DNA of 13,242 nucleotides, from assembly GCA_020353135.1 (NCBI GenBank), contig CP070688.1, positions 3,604,803 through 3,618,044 on the forward strand, in the 5' to 3' direction. A model generated the notes under the pieces. The model saw only the letters and a program-made list of their open reading frames with translations. It was not told the DNA's origin and made no database searches. The position numbers and the translations under genes were made by a program. Of the stretch, positions 1-5,420 are shown piece after piece; the stretch's first letter is position 1; each line of letters starts with the position of its first letter. The stretch comes from Chloroflexota bacterium. GTDB lineage: Bacteria > Chloroflexota > Anaerolineae > Promineifilales > Promineifilaceae.

Positions 1-471
1 CAATAATTCCTCGGTGAATGTCCACACGTAGAATTCTGTCATGGTGTCTGGATCATTGGCCACCCGCTCAACTTGCCTGGTTTCCAAAATCGTCTCGCTT
101 CCGCTGGAGTCGTCAAAGATCAAGGCGAATTCGGCCTGATACTCGGCGCTGCCGTCGCCCTCGGTTTGGAAAGCGATATCAGTTTTAAAGGCGACCGCAC
201 TTTGGCCGCCCGCGGCCAGGGCGGCTAACATATCTTTCCGCAAGGCGGTCGTGACCGGGAGCACGAAGCTATAGTTGGCCTCGTCCTGGGCTACGGCCGG
301 GCAACCATCGTCACCACTGGCGACGGCGGTGAGCCTGTCGTTGGTGATATGGTTGAAGGACCAGAACTCAGGATCCGGTTCAGTTTCGGCCTGGATAAGG
401 CGGCCGTGGCTCAAACCAACGACCACGAGAGCCATGAATATAGAAATGAAGAGCAAACGTTTTAGAGACAT
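1..471 (-). CDS. Partial secreted protein of unknown function (5' 157 codons)
   Basis: Read on the minus strand from the ATG at 471-469, an open frame of 157 codons runs off the left edge without a stop. The start is well supported by AAGGAGA about seven bases upstream. Residues 1-30 look like a Sec signal peptide: MSLKRL, then a hydrophobic stretch FISIFMALVVVGL, then a polar segment ending near IQA-ET, a plausible cleavage site. The remaining visible part is acidic and soluble, contains FWSFNHITNDRLTAVA and FYVWTFTEELL, and has a single cysteine (DDGCPA). No domain was recognised. Inferred to be an exported or extracytoplasmic protein. It is separated from the next minus-strand gene by 270 bp, so it probably has its own promoter. 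Confidence 0.8.
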   Translation of the reverse strand, partial: MSLKRLLFISIFMALVVVGLSHGRLIQAETEPDPEFWSFNHITNDRLTAVASGDDGCPAVAQDEANYSFVLPVTTALRKDMLAALAAGGQSAVAFKTDIAFQTEGDGSAEYQAEFALIFDDSSGSETILETRQVERVANDPDTMTEFYVWTFTEELL

Positions 472-682
472 GCTGCTTTCTCCTTCAAATAATTTGCCGG
501 GATTGGGGATTGATGTTAAGTCCCAAGGAGCCTGAGTCTCCACATTTTTAATAAGGGTGGTTCGCTGAGGCGCTTGATGCCTCATTTTAAATTCGCGGAG
601 AATAGGGGATTTTGGGATTAAGATTGGGTGAAGGATCCCGCGTTCTTATTCTTTTGAGCAAGGGTTAATCAAAGTTGCAAGC

Positions 683-691
683 ATTGTAGCA
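683..691 (-). promoter_or_regulatory. Possible extended -10 promoter for the secreted-protein gene
   Basis: On the minus strand this reads TG-C-TACAAT, matching an extended -10 element (TGnTATAAT) with five of six hexamer bases. No convincing -35 box lies 16-18 bases further upstream. It would give a leader of roughly 200 nt before the ATG at 471. That leader contains the small dyad TGAGGC/GCCTCA at 566-584. Weak support. Confidence 0.3.
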
Positions 692-719
692 GGCAAGTCG
701 ATTGGGGTGGGGTTCTATT

Positions 720-740
720 GGGACACAATAAGGGACACAA
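720..740. repeat. 9-bp direct repeat GGGACACAA x2
   Basis: GGGACACAA occurs at 720-728 and again at 732-740, three bases apart, immediately past the stop codon of the DinB-like gene (stop at 744-742 on the minus strand). Its role is unknown. It is too short to identify as a mobile element from this window alone. Confidence 0.6.
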
Positions 741-741
741 A

Positions 742-1599
742 TTAATAAGGCACAGAAAAATGTTCGAACATTTTTTTCGCGAAAGCGGTGTCGCCATCAA
801 ATGTGACCTTCCCCGTTACGATCATGTCCTCAGATGTCGCTCGATCAGAAGCGTAGATGTGGAAATCGAGGGTTTCCATGGTGATAGTCGTCGCTGGCGT
901 CTCTTTACCAAACTGCCATTTTCCTCCGGCAGGCCCCGCCAACTCGAGGACAAAACTGCCGTCACGGGTTACCGCTCGCAAGATTTTCTCCAGATCGAGT
1001 ATAACTAAAGCGGTCAATCGTCCATCATGCTCGGGAGATAAAACCATCTCACGGCCCGTTGCCACACAAATGTCTAAGCGGTGGCTCCAGGTATCCCGGG
1101 TCATGATGTTATCCGTCAGGTAGCCCAGGGGCGCTCTGCCCACCGGTGGGCCGAAGTTTATGAGTGGAATAGCCCGTAAAAACCCAGGCAATTTTTGTCG
1201 ATTTGCGATCGCTTTAGGACCGGCCGAACGAAGTTCGTTTAGCAAGGTTTCCGGGGACCTGCCTTCCCTATCCTCTACCTGGCGGCGGTTGATGGCGTCA
1301 ATGGGCAACTTTTCTTCTTTCATATAAGGATTGCCCATACCTTGCCGCCTGAACTCGGCGAAGCTCGCGCTTGATTCGTAAGCGCCGGCCTGGTGAGCGA
1401 GAATATCGCGCACGCTCCACTTGGTACACATCGTCGGCCGTTCCCATTCCTCACCGTCCAAAGATTCGACGAGGGAGATGAAGCAGGACAGTTCAGTTCT
1501 GGCCAATTCAGCGGCTTCTTTGTGAGACAATTTGGGAATCTGGGCCGCGAGAGGGTGGGAATCGGTTTGGCTTGTGGGAAGGGTTTGGATTGATTGCAT
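742..1599 (-). CDS. DinB-like / maleylpyruvate isomerase family protein (TIGR03083 type)
   Basis: A 285-residue cytoplasmic protein. Residues about 30-185 match the N-terminal domain of the mycothiol-dependent maleylpyruvate isomerase / DinB superfamily, a four-helix bundle: EEWERPTMCTKWSVRDILAHQAG is followed later by RDTWSHRLDICVATGR. His69, Asp169 and His173 sit where these proteins place their metal ligands (usual pattern H, E-x3-H; here the middle acid is Asp). Residues about 190-282, ending in VTGKVTFDGDTAFAKKMFEHF, resemble the SCP2-like C-terminal domain of the family. Family members transfer or isomerise small molecules using a low-molecular-weight thiol, but the substrate cannot be read here, and mycothiol use outside Actinobacteria is doubtful. 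The start is supported by AGGAGA upstream. It lies 74 bp after the TetR gene and is probably its co-transcribed partner. Confidence 0.8.
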   Translation of the reverse strand: MQSIQTLPTSQTDSHPLAAQIPKLSHKEAAELARTELSCFISLVESLDGEEWERPTMCTKWSVRDILAHQAGAYESSASFAEFRRQGMGNPYMKEEKLPIDAINRRQVEDREGRSPETLLNELRSAGPKAIANRQKLPGFLRAIPLINFGPPVGRAPLGYLTDNIMTRDTWSHRLDICVATGREMVLSPEHDGRLTALVILDLEKILRAVTRDGSFVLELAGPAGGKWQFGKETPATTITMETLDFHIYASDRATSEDMIVTGKVTFDGDTAFAKKMFEHFSVPY

Positions 1600-1673
1600 G
1601 ATCTTCTCCTATAAATAAGTTCAGATATTCAAGTACTTCTGATAATCAGGTGGTCAATTCCGGTTGGTTTGTC

Positions 1674-2318
1674 CTATTCGTCATCATGTTGATTCTCTGA
1701 ATCGTTGTCCCATGCGGCTTTGAAAATGGCAACAGCCTGTGGAATTAGGCTACCATAACGGCCTTCACCTACTGGGAGGTGTGGTTCGTTGGCCATGTGT
1801 TGGGCGGTGAGGCCATGATTCATGGCGATGGCCAGATCCATCGCTTGTTCTATGGGCACACCGGGATCAATCCCCATTTCTGTGAGCATTTCTGCCATAT
1901 CTGCTCGTGCCCGATTGAGGGATGCTAAGCTGAAGGTCATGCTTTCTTCGGAGGGCTGAAAGCCAGGAACAGGGCGTTCGAACAGGATTTGGTACAGTTC
2001 GGGATTTTCCACCGCAAAACTCATATAGGCTTCAGCCGCATATTTGAATCGCTCCCATCCGGAAATGCCTTCAGGATGGGTTATTTTTTCGACGAATAAC
2101 TCCATCCCTTTCCTGAAGAGAGCATCGTAAATCGCCATTTTGTTAGGGAAATAACCGTAAAGGGAGGGCGTTTTTACACCTACGCGGCGGGCGACTTCAT
2201 TGAGGTTGAGGGCTGCGGCCCCTTGTTCGCGCATGATGTCGCGGGAGACTTGTAGGATGCCATCTGTCATTTCTTGGCGGTTACGTTCACGGCGTTGGGC
2301 CGGGGTGAGGAGTGTCAT
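1674..2318 (-). CDS. TetR/AcrR family transcriptional regulator (WHG-type C-terminal domain)
   Basis: A 214-residue one-component repressor. The DNA-binding domain spans about residues 10-60: RRERNRQEMTDGILQVSRDI, then NLNEVARRVGVKTPSLYGYF, a classic TetR helix-turn-helix with the closing YxYFPNK motif. The rest is helical ligand-binding and dimerisation sequence. FAVENPELYQILFERPVPGF resembles the WHG (TetR_C_33) C-terminal domain. Length is normal for the family. The protein ends in an acidic tail (DNDSENQHDDE). It is first in a two-gene minus-strand unit with the DinB-like gene, which it probably controls together with itself, because a consensus promoter and a large dyad lie just upstream. 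The Shine-Dalgarno is weak (GAGATAGG). The ligand is unknown. Confidence 0.92.
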   Translation of the reverse strand: MTLLTPAQRRERNRQEMTDGILQVSRDIMREQGAAALNLNEVARRVGVKTPSLYGYFPNKMAIYDALFRKGMELFVEKITHPEGISGWERFKYAAEAYMSFAVENPELYQILFERPVPGFQPSEESMTFSLASLNRARADMAEMLTEMGIDPGVPIEQAMDLAIAMNHGLTAQHMANEPHLPVGEGRYGSLIPQAVAIFKAAWDNDSENQHDDE

Positions 2319-2337
2319 AAACCTATCTCGCTATCCA

Positions 2338-2374
2338 TATTAGTTTTACCTAATGATATTAGGATACACTAATA
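2338..2374. promoter_or_regulatory. Two-tier dyad, probable TetR operator
   Basis: Two nested inverted repeats share the same centre (position 2356). The inner one is CCTAAT-GAT-ATTAGG (2349-2363) and the outer one is TATTAGT (2338-2344) with ACTAATA (2368-2374). Half-site cores resemble each other (ATTAGG, ATTAGT), as expected for a site bound by one or two TetR dimers. The dyad covers the -10 box and the predicted start of the tetR promoter, so occupancy would block transcription. The symmetry is seen directly; assignment to this TetR protein is inference from position. Confidence 0.72.
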
Positions 2375-2389
2375 ACTTTAGTTTGTCAA
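2361..2389 (-). promoter_or_regulatory. Sigma-70-type promoter of the tetR / DinB-like unit
   Basis: On the minus strand a perfect -35 TTGACA (2389-2384) is followed, after exactly 17 bp, by -10 TATCCT (2366-2361). The predicted start is near 2354, giving a leader of about 36 nt before the ATG at 2318. The -10 box overlaps the dyad at 2338-2374. Confidence 0.7.
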
Positions 2390-2524
2390 GGGCCTATCTG
2401 AAGATCGAGAAGGAAGGAGCAGCCAAGGAAGAAGCGCTGGCATTTATTCCATTTTGAATTCCCAAGCCTGGGTTATGTGGAACAAGAACGCGAAGAATGG
2501 CGTTGGCGTTCAATCTAGAGCAGA

Positions 2525-5176
2525 TTACGATTCTCGCAGCCGGGGCTCGAAGACGCGTTCCAGGGCGATGCCGACCATGGCGAAGGCGAAGCCGGTCAGG
2601 AAGAGCACGGCCAGCGGGGCAAAAACGATGTGGGTCGCGCCGGCGTGGACGCCGTAGGAGAGCGCGGCCACGATCAGCTTGCCCCAGGTGGGCAACAATG
2701 GATCGGAAACGCCGAGAAAGGCCAGGGTGGCCTCAAGAAAGACGAAGGTCGGCACGAGAATGATCAGCCTGGGCAATAGCAAGGTGCGCAGGCGCGGAAA
2801 GAGGTAGCGGGCCACGATCCGCTTGTCGCTGGCGCCATAGGCCTGGGCGGCTTCGACGTAAGGCTCGGTACGCACCTGGAGGAAAGTCGCCCGGTAAGAT
2901 TTCACGGCGGTGCCGAAGAGCGTCAGGCCGACGACGACGGCCAGGATGGTGACGATACTCCGGGAATACATGGTGAACACCATGAGGGCGATGGGGAAGA
3001 AGGGCAATATCAGGTTGACTTCGGTGAGGTATTGAACGATCCGGTCCAGCGCGCCCCCATACCAGGCGCCCAGAGCGGCGATGAGCAAACTGCCAACGGA
3101 TACGGCGACGGCCGCGACCAGACCAAAGGCGAGGGCGACGGGCGTGCCCCACAGCAAGGCGATCATGAGATCGCGTCGCTCGTTGTCGGTGCCGGCCAGG
3201 CCATAAACCTGGCCCAAGATGGTCACTTCGGCGTCGACGTCTGAATTGGGCTCAAACAACAGGGCGTCGACGCGCAGGGTATATGTGCCGCTTTCCTGCC
3301 GTTCGGCATCCCCTTCAGGCCCCAGGAAAAGCGCTTCGTGAGGCGCCTCCGAGCGCAAGCGCCGTTTGAGCCGATCGTCGCGGCCGACGTAATAACTGTC
3401 CGTTGATTTTGGTTGGAAGCCGGTCAACTCGCGCTCGCTGCCGTCGGGCCAGACCCAGGTGATGGTTACGTGGGGCCCTCGCTCCACAAAGTCAGCCGTC
3501 AGATCGACGATGATCTCCTGCGGGAAAGCGCCGTAATCGTAATCGAAGGTGAAGGGTATCGTTATTTCGCTTAATTGGCCTTCGCCTTCGACGAATTGTT
3601 TCTGGCTGCCTTCGTCCGTCGAGCTAAAGCGGAAGGTCGGCGGCAGATCATCGCGACGGAAGTAGTTGACCCAGAGCGGTAAGGCCTGGCGCGGGTGCCG
3701 AATCCAGGCGTTGCCATCCCCGCGCCAAAGGGCAACCGCCTCGTCGTAGGGGATGGCTATCACGGTATAAAGCGAGACGAGCAGCAGGATCGTGATGATG
3801 GTCAGGCCAAAGACGGCCGATGGATAGCGGGCCAGGTCGCGGGCAAACTCCTTCACCTGCGACTTGGTGCGCTTCCAAGCATCGCCGGCACCGGCGGCCG
3901 TGGGCCGGGGTATGGAAAGGGAGAAGCGACGTCTGCGGCCCTGAGCGGGCGCGCTTTGGCGCCGATCTGTGGACGGCGGCCGGTTCTTGCGGCGCTCACG
4001 CCGCCACCAGCGGCGGCCGGCCGGCCGGACCGACCCCCCTTGTTGTTGTTCGCTGCCAAGACGCACCCGGGGGTCGACAAACACGTAGCAGATGTCCAGG
4101 ATGAAGACGGTGATGGCTATCAGGTAGGCGAAGGTGGTCACGATGGCCACGATCATGGGCGTGTCGAATATGGTGAGCGCACTCACGAAGAGGCGGCCGA
4201 GGCCTTGCACGTTGAAGAAGTATTCGAGGGCTATGATCTCCTGCCATAAGACCACCAGCAAGAGGGCGAAACTGGTCAGCAGCGCGGGCAGCGCCGGGCG
4301 CATGATATATTGGCGATCGACGTTGCGGCTGGAGATGCCCTTAGCGTAGGCCATGTCGACGTAATCTTCGCTGCTGTATACCTGGAAGAGACTGCGCCAG
4401 GCGTAGACGCTGGCGAAGAGGCCGGCCAGGAAGATGGCCAGGAAAGGCAGGACAAGGTGACGGGCCAGGACCACCAGGTGGGTCAGGCGCAGATCTCCGG
4501 GCCAGGCGTCGAATGTGCCGCCGGGCGAGAAGCCAAAGAGCCGCAGGGCGATGGTCGTCAGCAGCACGCCGAACACCCAGGCCGGCGCGGCCGAGATGGG
4601 CGACAGCAAGATGAACAGCCGGTCGAGCAGCCCGCCATGGCGCCGGTTCAGGAACAAGCCGATCGACAACGATATACCAAACAGCAGGATATTGGCGCCG
4701 CCAAATACCAGCAATGTCCGCGATAGGTGGTCGCCGATGATTTGGCGGACGGTCATGCGGCCGGGGCTGAAGCCGTAGGTGTAAGAGCTGCCTTCGGACT
4801 CGCCCCAGTTGAGGGTCAGGCCGTCGCCCAACCAGCGGGCTGAACGCAACAGAAAGGGATCATTGAGGCCGGCCGCGTCTTGCATGGCGGCGATGGTCTG
4901 CTCGGCCGTTTCCATCCGCTCTTCCGGCGGCAGGTCGCTCAGCCAGCCGCCAAACATCATGGCGCCAACCTGCTCTTCGATGCGCGAGGCGACGATCGTG
5001 TCGACGTAGCCGCCGTAGTTGGCGATCAGGATGGTCAAGTAGACGGCCGTGGTGACGGTAATGGCCAGCATGACGACACGCCTTACGGTATAGCGCAGCA
5101 CATTGCGCCACGTGCCTGAGCGCCGCGCCCGCGGCAGCTCCGTCGCCGACTCTGCGGTGGAAGTGAGGGTTGCCAT
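2525..5176 (-). CDS. Fused DppB-DppC-type ABC transporter permease with inserted extracytoplasmic domain
   Basis: An 883-residue membrane protein carrying both permease subunits of a peptide/nickel-type importer in one chain. The DppB-like half is about residues 25-374: TM1 near 35-53, a loop of about 100 residues, then five more hydrophobic segments. The ATPase-coupling EAA loop is DYVDMAYAKGISSRNVDRQY (271-290). A basic, Arg-rich, probably disordered linker covers about 375-445. The DppC-like half has its first TM near 453-474, then roughly 185 extracytoplasmic residues rich in predicted beta strands, then AGTDNERRDL, the counterpart of the family's GTDxxGRD motif. Further TMs follow, with a second EAA loop EPYVEAAQAYGASDKRIVAR (771-790). 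Separate DppB and DppC subunits are normally about 300-340 residues each. The start at 5176 lies just below the predicted transcription start. No binding protein or ATPase gene is adjacent, so the substrate is unknown (oligopeptide-like by family). Confidence 0.88.
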   Translation of the reverse strand: MATLTSTAESATELPRARRSGTWRNVLRYTVRRVVMLAITVTTAVYLTILIANYGGYVDTIVASRIEEQVGAMMFGGWLSDLPPEERMETAEQTIAAMQDAAGLNDPFLLRSARWLGDGLTLNWGESEGSSYTYGFSPGRMTVRQIIGDHLSRTLLVFGGANILLFGISLSIGLFLNRRHGGLLDRLFILLSPISAAPAWVFGVLLTTIALRLFGFSPGGTFDAWPGDLRLTHLVVLARHLVLPFLAIFLAGLFASVYAWRSLFQVYSSEDYVDMAYAKGISSRNVDRQYIMRPALPALLTSFALLLVVLWQEIIALEYFFNVQGLGRLFVSALTIFDTPMIVAIVTTFAYLIAITVFILDICYVFVDPRVRLGSEQQQGGSVRPAGRRWWRRERRKNRPPSTDRRQSAPAQGRRRRFSLSIPRPTAAGAGDAWKRTKSQVKEFARDLARYPSAVFGLTIITILLLVSLYTVIAIPYDEAVALWRGDGNAWIRHPRQALPLWVNYFRRDDLPPTFRFSSTDEGSQKQFVEGEGQLSEITIPFTFDYDYGAFPQEIIVDLTADFVERGPHVTITWVWPDGSERELTGFQPKSTDSYYVGRDDRLKRRLRSEAPHEALFLGPEGDAERQESGTYTLRVDALLFEPNSDVDAEVTILGQVYGLAGTDNERRDLMIALLWGTPVALAFGLVAAVAVSVGSLLIAALGAWYGGALDRIVQYLTEVNLILPFFPIALMVFTMYSRSIVTILAVVVGLTLFGTAVKSYRATFLQVRTEPYVEAAQAYGASDKRIVARYLFPRLRTLLLPRLIILVPTFVFLEATLAFLGVSDPLLPTWGKLIVAALSYGVHAGATHIVFAPLAVLFLTGFAFAMVGIALERVFEPRLRES

Positions 5177-5199
5177 TAGCCGTTGTGTCAGTCATGTGG

Positions 5200-5227
5200 A
5201 TTATGAAGGATGGGACTGGTTTGTCAA
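5200..5227 (-). promoter_or_regulatory. Sigma-70-type promoter of the fused permease gene
   Basis: On the minus strand a perfect -35 TTGACA (5227-5222) and a -10 CATAAT (5205-5200, five of six) are separated by 16 bp. The start would fall near 5193, leaving only about 17 nt before the ATG at 5176. This excludes the other-frame ATG at 5195. No good Shine-Dalgarno is present in that short leader. The -35 context TTGACAAAC is identical to that of the tetR promoter. Confidence 0.68.
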
Positions 5228-5249
5228 GAAGAGTCTTTCAAATAATTGC

Positions 5250-5277
5250 CTTCAGCTTTCAGCTTTCAGCCGTCAGC
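5250..5277. repeat. Heptanucleotide tandem repeat TTTCAGC x4
   Basis: Four consecutive 7-bp units: CTTCAGC, TTTCAGC, TTTCAGC and CGTCAGC. The array lies upstream of the permease promoter and in the leader region of the cyclase gene. Short tandem heptamers of this kind are known as STRR elements in cyanobacteria; applying that name here is by analogy only. Confidence 0.7.
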
Positions 5278-5420
5278 ATTGTATGACTTCCAGCGGTTGG
5301 CGAATATCATACATAGTGGTGCACGGCCCATGGTAATGGATTGGCATTTGGTCCCTTTGAAAACGGCGGTTTATGACCGACAATAGGCGGGATATCCGGC
5401 CAGTCTGCACAGGATGGACG

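Larger units (their letters stand above)
5177..5420. other. Divergent intergenic region between permease and cyclase genes
   Basis: This 244-bp gap separates the minus-strand permease from the plus-strand cyclase. It contains the permease promoter (5200-5227) and a heptamer array (5250-5277). No convincing plus-strand promoter was found. The best candidate is TTGTAT at 5279 followed after 17 bp by GAATAT, which is weak. Confidence 0.5.

Noticed and set aside
566..584. TGAGGC/GCCTCA hairpin followed by TTTT as a plus-strand terminator
   Set aside because: No plus-strand gene precedes it, and on the minus strand it would lie in a leader without a T-run.
718..1123. Plus-strand open frames opposite the DinB-like gene
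   Set aside because: No Shine-Dalgarno and no family features, and the minus-strand gene has conserved motifs across the same DNA.
2461..2511. Possible terminator after the permease gene (CCCA-AGCC-TGGG and GAACGC/GCGTTC dyads)
   Set aside because: Stems are only four to six bp, and neither is followed by a T-run in the minus-strand direction.
3695..4249. 184-residue plus-strand open frame inside the permease gene
   Set aside because: Shadow frame in GC-rich DNA. The minus-strand frame has both EAA loops and ordered membrane segments.
5177..5195. Alternative upstream ATG (5195) for the minus-strand permease
   Set aside because: It is in another frame and lies upstream of the predicted transcription start near 5193.
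5373..5420. Earlier ATG (5373) for the cyclase gene
   Set aside because: The 16 extra residues are unlike the family, and the site has a weaker Shine-Dalgarno than 5421. Not excluded.
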